Source: Pseudomonadota bacterium
Lineage (GTDB): Bacteria > Pseudomonadota > Alphaproteobacteria > Acetobacterales > Acetobacteraceae
DNA: 43,246 bases
Assembly: GCA_021808985.1 (NCBI GenBank)
Contig: JAKBAQ010000002.1
Location: forward strand, 1-43,246
Reading direction: 5' to 3'
Part shown: positions 1 to 7,268 of the stretch, in pieces
Numbering within the stretch: the first letter of the stretch is position 1
Layout of the letters: each line of letters opens with the position of its first letter
Made by a program: the position numbers and the translations under genes
The notes under the pieces: generated by a model
Told to the model about the DNA's origin: nothing
The model's input: only the letters and a program-made list of their open reading frames with translations
Databases searched by the model: none

Positions 1-486
1 GAGCAGATAGCCCCGAAAGGCGAGCTCCTCGGCAAGGCCGGTGAGCAGGCTCGCCAACAGCCAGGCCGCGCCATAATGAAACACCGCGATCCAGCCGATT
101 CTCCCCACCACGGCAACGCCATGGCCGCTTACCAGCAGCAGCCCCACCAGCAGGCCCAGCGCCGCCACGCCGGCGGCAAGCCCCTGCGCGGTCAGCACCC
201 CCCGCCGCGCGCCAGCCAGGCCATAGGTGCTAAAAGGCGCATCCTCCAGCACGGCCATGGCGCCGGTGGCGCCCAGGGCCGGCAGCAACAGCGCCAGCTC
301 GTTAAGGCCGATGAACAGCGGCGTATAATGGCCGTTGACGATCAGCCACGCATCTCCGGTATGGCTGATGACAATGGCGAGCAGAACCATAACCACGGCA
401 AGCTGGGCCATGCCCAGGGCAACAAAGACCGCCGCGCGCCAGCCCGCGGGCACACACGCCCTGTTCAGCCAGCCCCGCACGCTCAT
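1..486 (-). CDS. CPBP family intramembrane protease, C-terminus cut off by window edge
   Basis: The frame runs from an ATG at 486 leftward off the window, giving 162 visible residues. The protein is very hydrophobic, with four or more likely membrane segments. The last visible residues contain EELAFRG (glutamates 153-154), which is the EExxxR motif of CPBP/Abi (CAAX-like) membrane metalloproteases; the later histidine motifs would lie beyond the edge. It begins 24 nt after the stop of the MFS gene, in the same frame and with no good Shine-Dalgarno sequence, so it is probably co-transcribed and perhaps poorly translated. Family assignment is firm from the motif plus hydrophobicity. The substrate is unknown; members act in prenyl-protein processing, bacteriocin immunity or signalling. 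Confidence 0.8.
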   Translation of the reverse strand, partial: MSVRGWLNRACVPAGWRAAVFVALGMAQLAVVMVLLAIVISHTGDAWLIVNGHYTPLFIGLNELALLLPALGATGAMAVLEDAPFSTYGLAGARRGVLTAQGLAAGVAALGLLVGLLLVSGHGVAVVGRIGWIAVFHYGAAWLLASLLTGLAEELAFRGYLL

Positions 487-510
487 CAGGCTGCGCCGCG
501 CGGCTTCGCT

Positions 511-1734
511 TCAGCTACGAGTCGTGGTGGCCATCGAGACGTTGCGCGCCTCGGGGCCGAAGAGCATCAGCACGATAAGCAGCACCGCCACGCTGCCGGC
601 CACGAGCGCCAGGGCGTAGCCGTAATCCCCGCCATGGCGCATGGCGATATCAACCTGCAGCGGCGCATTCACCGAAGCGATGAAATTGCCCAGCTGATAA
701 ATGGCCCCGGGGAATGTGCCGCGGATTTCCGCCGGCGACAGCTCATTGAGATGCACCGGCACCACGCCCCAGGCGCCCTGCACGGCAAACTGCATGAGAA
801 AGGCGGCAAGGCCGATCTCCACCGCGCCGGCGCCATATGCCCAGAAATAGAGCACCAGCAGCGAGAGCACGCAGGCGCCGATGATCGCATAACGCCGGCC
901 GATGCGCTGGCTGAGCCAGCCGAACGCGATACCGCCCAAAATGGCGCCGAGATTATAGAGCAGCACGATATCGGTGAGCGTGGCATGGTTGAAATGCATC
1001 TGCCTGGCCAGGAACAGCTTGGGATAAATATCCTGCGTGCCGTGGGAGAAGAAGTTGAATGCCGTCATCATCACCACGCCATAAACCGCCAGCCTGGCAT
1101 TCTTGCGCAGCACCTCCCAGATGGAGACCCTCGGCCCAACCTTGATCTTCTGGAAGGCGGGGCTTTCCTCAATCTGGCTGTTGATGAAGAAAATGAGCAG
1201 CGCCGGCGCCGCGCCCACGAAGAACATCCCCCGCCAGCCGAGGAAATGATAGGCAAAGCCGAACAGCAGCGTGGCGAGAAAATAGCCCGAAGGATACCCC
1301 GCCTGCAGCAGCCCCGAGACCCAGCCGCGCCAGCGCTCGGGGATCGTCTCCATCGCCAGCGAGCTGCCCACGCCCCATTCGCCGCCCATGGCCACGCCAA
1401 ACAGCGTGCGGATGGCCAGGAATGAAGCGAACGACCAGGCAAAGCCGCTGGCCGCCTCAAACAGCGAGTAGAGCAAGATGACCAGCATCAGCACTGGCTT
1501 GCGGCCATATTTGTCAGCCAGACGCCCGAAGATGAAGGCGCCCACCGCGCGGGTGGCGAGGGTCAGCGTGATCGCCAGGGTGATGGAGGAGACGGAGACG
1601 CCAAAGGTCTTGGCCACGTCGTCAAACGTGAAAATGAGAATGAAAAAGTCGAACGCATCGAGCGTCCAGCCCAGATACGCCGCCGCCACGACATTGCGGG
1701 CGCGCCTAAAATCCTCTTGCACGGTTGCGGACAT
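511..1734 (-). CDS. MFS transporter, sialate:H+ symporter (SHS)/Jen1-like carboxylate carrier
   Basis: This is a 12-helix major facilitator of about 407 residues. The N-terminal helix has GWTLDAFDFF, the pattern of the SHS branch that includes NanT and yeast Jen1 lactate permease. The cytoplasmic loop 2-3 signature GRLADKYGRKP is intact, and a second copy, GWLSQRIGRRYAI, sits between helices 8 and 9. The start at 1734 is preferred over an upstream ATG at 1785 because a TGAGGA ribosome site lies a few bases before it. Substrate is inferred only: a monocarboxylate or acidic sugar. A CPBP protease gene follows on the same strand. No regulator or catabolic enzyme sits next to it, because the right side is an integrated element. 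Confidence 0.85.
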   Translation of the reverse strand: MSATVQEDFRRARNVVAAAYLGWTLDAFDFFILIFTFDDVAKTFGVSVSSITLAITLTLATRAVGAFIFGRLADKYGRKPVLMLVILLYSLFEAASGFAWSFASFLAIRTLFGVAMGGEWGVGSSLAMETIPERWRGWVSGLLQAGYPSGYFLATLLFGFAYHFLGWRGMFFVGAAPALLIFFINSQIEESPAFQKIKVGPRVSIWEVLRKNARLAVYGVVMMTAFNFFSHGTQDIYPKLFLARQMHFNHATLTDIVLLYNLGAILGGIAFGWLSQRIGRRYAIIGACVLSLLVLYFWAYGAGAVEIGLAAFLMQFAVQGAWGVVPVHLNELSPAEIRGTFPGAIYQLGNFIASVNAPLQVDIAMRHGGDYGYALALVAGSVAVLLIVLMLFGPEARNVSMATTTRS

Positions 1735-1886
1735 TATTTTCCTCATCAGCTGTATCTGTCGCACGGAACGATGTCTGACCGGCAATCTGAATGGTATTTC
1801 GGGTCAGCACAATGGCTCTCGCCCGGCCCAAACACAGCGCGCCGAAGCTGAGACGATGACGCTTTGGAACAGCCGCAATGCGAGGA

Positions 1887-1908
1887 AATGGTCGGAGTGA
1901 GAGGATTC
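1887..1908. repeat. Left attachment-site repeat (attL/attR-type, 22 bp)
   Basis: This segment is identical to 3473-3494, which is the 3' end of the tRNA-Pro gene including the encoded CCA and part of the T arm. The two copies diverge immediately on either side (TA here against GA in the tRNA gene). A duplicated tRNA end at the far side of an insertion is what site-specific integration leaves behind. Confidence 0.85.
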
Positions 1909-1951
1909 TATTAACCTACTAGAAAACAAAGATAATAAATACTATATCTAT

Positions 1952-1970
1952 CTGCACGGGTTTTGCACAG
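1952..1970 (+). repeat. Integrase arm-type repeat, copy 1
   Basis: The sequence is CTGCACGGGTTTTGCACAG: two YTRCAC half sites 11 bp apart. Copies at 2012-2030 and 3399-3417 share the pattern CTrCAC-n5-yTrCACAG in the same orientation. A single inverted half site (TGTGCAG) lies at 1975-1981. One turn of helix between half sites and location just inside an attachment repeat are typical of arm-type integrase binding sites. The role is inferred. Confidence 0.6.
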
Positions 1971-2011
1971 CATTTGTGCAGCTAGGAATATCAATAACTT
2001 ATATTCGCGGC

Positions 2012-2030
2012 CTACACGAATTCTACACAG
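2012..2030 (+). repeat. Integrase arm-type repeat, copy 2
   Basis: The sequence is CTACACGAATTCTACACAG, matching copies 1 and 3 in the paired CTrCAC half sites at 11-bp spacing. It ends 13 bp before the GTG of the truncated integrase, so bound integrase could also have repressed its own gene. That is inference from position. Confidence 0.6.
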
Positions 2031-2043
2031 TGGAGTTTGAACC

Positions 2044-2307
2044 GTGGCGTTCATAACCGACAACGAGGAGTTAAAGCCCGGCCTCATTATCTTCCGGCGT
2101 TGCGACATGGCACACCGCAATTTCTACTGCCCCATCAAACTTCTGAAAGAAGACCGCTACAAGACCGTCTCATTGTACACGGCGGACCGGGGAACGACGC
2201 GTGACCGTGCCTTCGATCAGGATGCGAACATCCGTTTTCGCCTCAAACACGACGTGCCGGTGTTCAACCGCCCCTTCCGGCAGGTAGCAGAAAGTCTATT
2301 TGAGTAG
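2044..2307 (+). pseudogene. Truncated tyrosine-type integrase (N-terminal fragment)
   Basis: This is an 87-codon frame starting at GTG with a GGAG ribosome site about 10 bases upstream. The residues from the start to about 80 resemble, from memory, the N-terminus of alphaproteobacterial tyrosine integrases, and the phrase FRQVAE is where the core-binding SAM-like domain would begin. The frame ends a few residues later, so the core-binding domain and the catalytic R-H-R-Y domain are absent. It reads away from the left attachment repeat, the usual integrase position. Its end overlaps the longest version of the next frame, suggesting a deletion joint near 2290. The identification depends on recollection of family sequence plus context and needs a database search. 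Confidence 0.6.
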
Positions 2308-2329
2308 TCAGCGTGGATCGGGAAATATT

Positions 2330-3154
2330 ATGGTTTTGGCCGCAATCGATGTTTGGAACGCTGCAACTTTCGATGATGAACTTTCCTCGTTCCTAGCCGA
2401 TAATGCCGATCTCATCAGAAACTACATAACAACCGAGCGCGACATTTTTTTGTCTTACGAGCTTGGACGCAGGCCAGGCCGACCTCTACTGCGTCCAAAT
2501 AATCCTCACGCTTGTTCATTTCTCGCGCTTGAAGAGGCTGTCGGCAAGGAAATGTCATCACGAGTCGTCCGTGCTTGGCACTATACGCGGTTGACAGACA
2601 CAGAGCTGGAAACAATGCAGCGCGAAGGCATTCAATTGTCGACAGTAGCATCACTCCGGGCTCGGCTAGATGCTCTTGTTGCATCGGGGGTGCTATCCAC
2701 ACATGGGGCAGATAGCCTATTTTCTCAAAGCCCACTTAACCAGGGGAAATTGGAAATACGTTCGAACAAATTCTACATGGTGTCGCATCCAATAGCCATT
2801 GATGATGGTGACGTTGTGCCGCTGATGGCTCATTGGGGGGGAGAGGTCGTATCAATGTTGGTTGAAGACGCAGATTTACTTGCTCTTCTCTCATCTATTG
2901 GAAAGCCCCGTGTTCTTGAAATTGAGGCTCCTCTCTCCCTCTCTCAGCACAGCTATTCAGCGGCAGAAGCCGTGATCGCCACATTTAGCCGATCTTTAGG
3001 TTGCATTCCGGATAATCGCGGTTTTGACCTTTACATCAGCTCGCCCCTACCACCGAATGCTCTCAAGCGCGTACATGGTAATGACGATAACACTTTTTAT
3101 GTTTTGGGCCGCGGGTATCCAGCCGATTATGCCCATACCAATTCCGCCGATTGA
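2330..3154 (+). CDS. Uncharacterised cargo protein of the tRNA-Pro element
   Basis: This encodes a soluble protein of 274 residues with no signal peptide or membrane segment. I do not recognise a characterised family. Notable parts are RAWHYTRLTD near residue 82, FYMVSHP near 145, and YSAAEAVIATFSRSLGC near 210. The HYT phrase followed by a helix and a Gly-Ile-x-Leu segment weakly recalls the first strand of ADP-ribosyltransferase-like folds; this is a hypothesis, not a call. The ATG at 2330 has a GGG about 8 bases upstream; a TTG at 2300 would add ten residues and overlap the integrase fragment. Base composition is visibly AT-richer than the surrounding genes, consistent with transfer. Being the only intact gene of a small island makes a defence, toxin or fitness role possible. 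Confidence 0.7.
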   Translation: MVLAAIDVWNAATFDDELSSFLADNADLIRNYITTERDIFLSYELGRRPGRPLLRPNNPHACSFLALEEAVGKEMSSRVVRAWHYTRLTDTELETMQREGIQLSTVASLRARLDALVASGVLSTHGADSLFSQSPLNQGKLEIRSNKFYMVSHPIAIDDGDVVPLMAHWGGEVVSMLVEDADLLALLSSIGKPRVLEIEAPLSLSQHSYSAAEAVIATFSRSLGCIPDNRGFDLYISSPLPPNALKRVHGNDDNTFYVLGRGYPADYAHTNSAD

Positions 3155-3472
3155 AAAGCGCTCACTGGAGAGTGATGGTTAGGAAAGATCCATCTAAAAA
3201 ATTAGACCAATGCAGCGATGCCATTCCCCGGCTCCCTGCTGGGTCTGTTGAAGCTTGTTGCGTGAGAACCAATTTGCTTTGAAAAATTTTTGCCGGTCAC
3301 TCAATCCTACGCTGGCAAATTCGCGAAGAATCGGCCCCATAATCGTCTTTAATGGTCCAAAGACCTGGGAACATTCACTGAAAAATCCGCAAATAATTCT
3401 GCACAACTCCTGCACAGGCAAATTTTAGATCAAATAACCATTATAAATCAATTTCTTGTAGACGATCGATAT
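3155..3472. other. Non-coding right flank of the integrated element
   Basis: I see no convincing gene here. A 75-codon open frame on the minus strand (3194-3421) lacks a ribosome site and family resemblance. The only structured content is arm-type repeat copy 3 at 3399-3417. The DNA is AT-rich compared with the chromosome on either side. Confidence 0.6.
3399..3417 (+). repeat. Integrase arm-type repeat, copy 3
   Basis: The sequence is CTGCACAACTCCTGCACAG, the same paired half-site design as copies 1 and 2, located 55 bp inside the right attachment repeat. Having copies at both ends of the element is what the P and P' arms of an integrase-dependent element would look like. Confidence 0.6.
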
Positions 3473-3494
3473 AATGGTCGGAGTGAGAGGATTC
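3473..3494. repeat. Right attachment-site repeat inside tRNA-Pro
   Basis: Identical to 1887-1908. It overlaps the 3' end of the intact tRNA-Pro gene, so integration restored a functional tRNA while leaving the fragment at the far end. Confidence 0.85.
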
Positions 3495-3552
3495 GAACCT
3501 CCGGCCCCTGCGTTCCGAACACAGTACTCTAACCAGGCTGAGCTACACTCCG
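3475..3552 (-). tRNA. tRNA-Pro, anticodon CGG
   Basis: Read on the minus strand the gene starts CGGAGTGTAGCTCAG and ends with CACTCCGACCA, so the CCA is encoded. The seven-base acceptor stem pairs perfectly. The anticodon arm is CTGTG-TTCGGAA-CGCAG, giving anticodon CGG, which reads the proline codon CCG. The T arm contains GGTTCGAATCC. Its 3' 22 bp are repeated at 1887-1908, marking it as the integration target of the neighbouring element. Confidence 0.95.
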
Positions 3553-3721
3553 ATGCGAGCCCCTATAGCTGAACCCGCCCCCATACCGCAAGATGCCCGG
3601 CCAAGAAGAGTGCCGCGCCCTGTTTTGTGTATAAAAATCCACGTTTTCAATAAGTCATGGACAAAATCGTAGGTATTACGCTAACTGCGCGGGCAAACCT
3701 CTTGGCCAGCATCCCATAAGC

Positions 3722-4519
3722 ATGTGCGTAAACTGTTTCAGCCGCCGCCGTTTCGCCCAGTTCGCCCTCGGCCTCGCCGCCACGGGCATGACAGGCGCCG
3801 CCCCCGCACGCGCGACAATCCGCACCCTGCCCGTGGTGATGATCGACCCCGGCCATGGCGGGCACGACCCTGGCGCCATCGCCCCGGATGGTGTGTTCGA
3901 GAAGACCATCACCCTCGCGACCGGGCTGGCCCTGCGGGAGAGCCTGTTCGCCACCCGGCGCTACCATGTTGAGATGACCCGCACGCGCGATGTGTTCGTG
4001 CCGCTGGAGCAGCGCGTCGCCGACGCGGTGGCGGCCAAGGCGGATCTGTTCCTCTCCCTGCATTGCGACCATCTGCCCGAGGCCAACCTGCGCGGCGCCT
4101 CGATCTTCACCCTCTCGAACACCGCCTCTGACAAGCTGGCCGCCAGCATCGCCGAGGATGAGAACAATGCCGGCGCGGCGAGCGCGCCGATGGCCGGCGT
4201 CTCGCCCCAGGTCGCGGGAATCCTTGCCAGCCTGGAGACGCGCGCGACCAAGCTCGGTTCCGCCACCTTCTCGCTGGATCTGGAAAAATCGTTCATGGGC
4301 ATGATCCCCATGCTGCCGGACCCGCGGCGCAGCGCCAATTTCGCGGTGCTGCGCGACCCCTCAACCCCCAGCAATTTGCTGGAAATGGGCTGCCTGACCA
4401 ACCCGCTGGACGAAGCCCGCCTGCGCAACCCCAAGCAGCGGGCGTTGCTGGCAAGGCGGATCACCCTCGCCATTAACATGTATTTCACGCATTTCGTCGA
4501 TGGGCAGATGGCCGGATAA
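3722..4519 (+). CDS. N-acetylmuramoyl-L-alanine amidase, Tat-exported (AmiC-like)
   Basis: This is a 265-residue periplasmic hydrolase that cleaves the lactyl-alanine bond of peptidoglycan during cell separation. The N-terminus SRRRFAQFALGLAA followed by a small-residue stretch and APARA is a twin-arginine signal with a cleavage site near residue 31. The Amidase_3 zinc ligands are visible as H45 in DPGHGGHDPG, E60 in GVFEKT and H114 in LSLHCDH; the catalytic glutamate is in LLEMGCLTN near the C-terminus. There is no AMIN targeting domain, so it is shorter than E. coli AmiC. Next on the same strand, 140 nt downstream, is PBP1A, so synthesis and hydrolysis of the wall are encoded side by side. 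The ribosome site is weak. Confidence 0.92.
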   Translation: MCVNCFSRRRFAQFALGLAATGMTGAAPARATIRTLPVVMIDPGHGGHDPGAIAPDGVFEKTITLATGLALRESLFATRRYHVEMTRTRDVFVPLEQRVADAVAAKADLFLSLHCDHLPEANLRGASIFTLSNTASDKLAASIAEDENNAGAASAPMAGVSPQVAGILASLETRATKLGSATFSLDLEKSFMGMIPMLPDPRRSANFAVLRDPSTPSNLLEMGCLTNPLDEARLRNPKQRALLARRITLAINMYFTHFVDGQMAG

Positions 4520-4538
4520 TCGCCATGCGGCGTGAGCC

Positions 4539-4591
4539 GGCCGTGGCCGCATGAAATTGGGTGCCATCCCCGCCCGGGCATGGCCACGGCC
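4539..4591. other. Inverted repeat between amidase and PBP1A genes
   Basis: GGCCGTGGCC at 4539-4548 and GGCCACGGCC at 4582-4591 are perfect 10-bp complements separated by 33 nt. No T tract follows. It may be a partial terminator or a leader hairpin for the downstream gene. GC-rich DNA makes such pairs fairly easy to find by chance. Confidence 0.35.
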
Positions 4592-4659
4592 AAATTGTTG
4601 CATCAATTTTATCCGATGCATCCTCGCAGGCATGAAAATGGAGTGCTAAGGAGCCGCCT

Positions 4660-7236
4660 ATGCCCGACTCAAGAGACTCCTTCAGCGCCGGTGAACGCTT
4701 AAGCCCCCCTCGCCGTGAGCCACCGCGCCAACCGCCACGCAAGCCCTCGCCGCCCCGCGGCGCCGGGCGCGGCCCCAAAAAGCCAACTCTTTTCAGCCGG
4801 ATCACCAGCTTCTTCGTCACCGGCTTTTACCGGCTGGTGTTTTTCGGCGCGGTTGCCGCCATTATCGTCGGCACCGGCACGTTCCTCATCTTCAGCGCCG
4901 GGCTGCCCAGCATAGAAGCCCTGAAAACCTACACCCCGCCGCTGGAAAGCCGTGTCTACTCGGATGATTTCCACCTTGTCTCCGAACTTGGCGGCGAGCA
5001 TTGCATATATGTGCCCTACGACCAGATCCCGCCGCTGGTGGCGCAGGCGTTCATTTCCGCCGAAGACCGGCTGTTCTGGGTGGAGCCTGGGGTCAACCCG
5101 CTGGCCATCATTCGCGCCGCGCTCACCGATCTGGCCCGCCTGGGCAGCGGGCGCCGCCCGCAAGGGGCTTCCACCATCACCGAGCAGGTGGTGAAGAACA
5201 TGCTCCTCGACAACCACATCACCTTCGGCGCCAAGATCAAGGAAGCGCTGCTGGCGATGCGCGTGAGCCAGGCGATGACCAAACAACAGGTCATCACGCT
5301 TTACCTCAACGAGGTGGACCTGGGCCACAACACCTTCGGCATCGCCGCGGCGGCGCAGACCTATTTCAACAAGCCCCTGAGCCAGCTGGATATCGCGCAG
5401 GCCGCCTCGCTGGCGGCCTTGCCCAAGGCGCCGACCAATTACGACCCCTTCTTCCATCCCAACGCCGCGCTGACCCGGCGCAACTTCATCATCGGACGCA
5501 TGCTGGCCGACGGCGCCATCACCCAGGCCCAGGCCGACGCCGCCACCGCCGAGCCCCTGCTGCCGCATGCCGGCGCCACATTCACCTCCACCACCAGCGG
5601 AGACGGCTATTTCGCCGATGCCGTGCAAGCCGACCTGATCCAGCGCTTCGGCGCGGATACCGTCGAGCAGGGCGGGCTGATCGTGCATACCAGCCTGAAC
5701 CAGACCCTGCAGCGCGCCGCCAACGAGGCTGTGCGCAACGGGCTTGAGCATTATGACCGCATTTACGGCGGCTGGCACGGCCTGGTGGCGCATATTGACG
5801 ATGCCGCCCTGGCCACCAACTGGCAGGCCGATCTGGCCAAGCAGCCAACCCCGCCGGGCATGCGGCACAATTGGCGGCTGGGCATCGTGATCAGCTCGGA
5901 TGACGCCGCCGCCCGTGTCGGCTTCGTGAATACTCTCACCAACACGGCCAGAACCGGCACCCTGCCGCTGCAAAACATGCTGTGGACCCATGCCGGCGCG
6001 GTCGCCAGCATTTTGCACCCTGGTGACATCATCATGGTCTCCGGCGGCAGAATCCTCTCCCTGGAGCAAATTCCCACGGTCCAGGGCGCGCTGATCTCCA
6101 TGGACCCGCGCACCGGGCGCATCCTCGCCATGGTCGGCGGCTGGAGCCACGACATCAGCCCCTATAACCGGGCAACCCAGGCCGAGCGGCAGCCCGGCTC
6201 TTCGGTGAAGCCGCTGGTCTATCTCACCGCCATGGAACAGGGCGTGCAGCCCGACGCCCCCGTGCTGGACGCCCCCTTCGTGCAGCAGATGCCCAACGGC
6301 ACCACCTATCGCCCCGGCAATTATGAAGACAGTTTCCAGGGCCCCGTGCCGGTCTTCCACGCCCTGGAACAATCCCTCAACCTCGCCACCCTGCATCTGG
6401 CGCGTCAGATCGGCCTGGATAACATCGCCAACACATTCCAGAGCTTCGGCATCGTCAACCAGATGCCGCCTTATTACCCCTCGGCGATCGGCGCGATTGA
6501 CACCACGCTGTGGAAAATGGCCACCGCCTACGCCACGCTCGACGAATATGGCCGCCAGGTGCAACCCACGCTGATCGACAGTGTCACCGGCCCGGACGGC
6601 AAGGTGCTCTACCAGGCGCAGAACCAAAGCTGCGACAATTGCATGAACGGCGACCCCACTCAGCCGCCCATCATTGACTATTCCGGCGCCCAGCTGGCCG
6701 ACCCTGATTCAGTGTTTCAGATGCTGACCATGATGAAGGGCGTGGTGCTGCGCGGCACTGGCGTTCCCGCCGTGGCCGGCATCAGCCAGCCGGTGGCGGG
6801 CAAAACCGGCACCACCAACAATTTCAACGATGCCTGGTTCATCGGCTTCACCCCCGGCGTGCTCACCGGCTGCTGGGTCGGCTATGATACGCCCAGAAGC
6901 CTCGGCAATAATCAGACCGGCGGCAATGTCTGCGGCCCGATCTGGAATGAATATATGAAGGTCGCGCTCGTCAACCAGCCGGACATGGACTTTCCCGCCC
7001 CACCCGGCATGAGCCTGCAGCAAGTGCCCGAACCGGACGGCACCATGGTGAGCGAAGCCTTCAAACCCGGACAGACCCCGGGCGCCCAAGCCGCCGACAG
7101 CCTGCTCGGCGGCAGCCCCGGCCAGACGCCCCCCGCGCAGACTACGCCCGGCGCGCCGGGAACGCCCACGACGCCAGGCGGCGCGTCCGCCCCCTCGCCA
7201 TCGTCCATCGATAAATCCCTCGGCGGGCTGTATTAA
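4660..7236 (+). CDS. mrcA: Penicillin-binding protein 1A, bifunctional transglycosylase/transpeptidase
   Basis: This is an 858-residue class A PBP that polymerises lipid II and cross-links peptides at the periplasmic face. A short basic, proline-rich cytoplasmic tail is followed by one membrane anchor (about residues 50-80). The GT51 domain has catalytic E135 in FISAEDRLFW and the QGASTITEQ motif. The transpeptidase domain has S514-x-x-K517 (QPGSSVKP), the SLN motif in EQSLNLA, and K715TGT. The C-terminus, about 70 residues, is rich in Pro, Gly, Thr and Ala and looks disordered. Length and domain order are normal for the family. It lies directly downstream of the amidase gene and converges on the DUF1214 gene. 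Confidence 0.96.
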   Translation: MPDSRDSFSAGERLSPPRREPPRQPPRKPSPPRGAGRGPKKPTLFSRITSFFVTGFYRLVFFGAVAAIIVGTGTFLIFSAGLPSIEALKTYTPPLESRVYSDDFHLVSELGGEHCIYVPYDQIPPLVAQAFISAEDRLFWVEPGVNPLAIIRAALTDLARLGSGRRPQGASTITEQVVKNMLLDNHITFGAKIKEALLAMRVSQAMTKQQVITLYLNEVDLGHNTFGIAAAAQTYFNKPLSQLDIAQAASLAALPKAPTNYDPFFHPNAALTRRNFIIGRMLADGAITQAQADAATAEPLLPHAGATFTSTTSGDGYFADAVQADLIQRFGADTVEQGGLIVHTSLNQTLQRAANEAVRNGLEHYDRIYGGWHGLVAHIDDAALATNWQADLAKQPTPPGMRHNWRLGIVISSDDAAARVGFVNTLTNTARTGTLPLQNMLWTHAGAVASILHPGDIIMVSGGRILSLEQIPTVQGALISMDPRTGRILAMVGGWSHDISPYNRATQAERQPGSSVKPLVYLTAMEQGVQPDAPVLDAPFVQQMPNGTTYRPGNYEDSFQGPVPVFHALEQSLNLATLHLARQIGLDNIANTFQSFGIVNQMPPYYPSAIGAIDTTLWKMATAYATLDEYGRQVQPTLIDSVTGPDGKVLYQAQNQSCDNCMNGDPTQPPIIDYSGAQLADPDSVFQMLTMMKGVVLRGTGVPAVAGISQPVAGKTGTTNNFNDAWFIGFTPGVLTGCWVGYDTPRSLGNNQTGGNVCGPIWNEYMKVALVNQPDMDFPAPPGMSLQQVPEPDGTMVSEAFKPGQTPGAQAADSLLGGSPGQTPPAQTTPGAPGTPTTPGGASAPSPSSIDKSLGGLY

Positions 7237-7268
7237 CCAAAACCTGGCGCCGCCTCACACCCGGCGGC

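Larger units (their letters stand above)
1887..3494. mobile_element. Decayed integrative element inserted at the 3' end of tRNA-Pro
   Basis: A 22-bp direct repeat (1887-1908 and 3473-3494) bounds this 1.6-kb segment, and the right copy is the 3' end of a tRNA-Pro gene, a classic tyrosine-integrase attachment site. Just inside the left copy is a short reading frame resembling only the N-terminus of a tyrosine integrase. Three 19-bp repeats of arm-site type lie at 1952, 2012 and 3399. One cargo gene of AT-richer composition than the flanking genome fills the rest. The element lacks a catalytic recombinase domain, so it should not move by itself. That it arose by internal deletion of a larger island is inference. 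Confidence 0.8.

Noticed and set aside
76..1425. A 449-codon plus-strand frame over the CPBP and MFS genes
   Set aside because: Histidine/glutamine/arginine-rich antisense translation without any recognisable fold; the minus strand explains the region.
1911..2120. A 69-codon minus-strand frame inside the integrated element, considered as an excisionase
   Set aside because: No helix-turn-helix or basic wing pattern, no ribosome site, and it overlaps the arm-type repeats and the integrase fragment.
3194..3421. A 75-codon minus-strand frame near the right end of the element
   Set aside because: No ribosome site or family likeness; it overlaps arm repeat copy 3.
4699..6627. A 642-codon open frame on the minus strand opposite PBP1A
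   Set aside because: It is a high-GC shadow: low-complexity Gly/His/Val-rich translation, no domain, and fully antisense to a gene with complete catalytic motifs.
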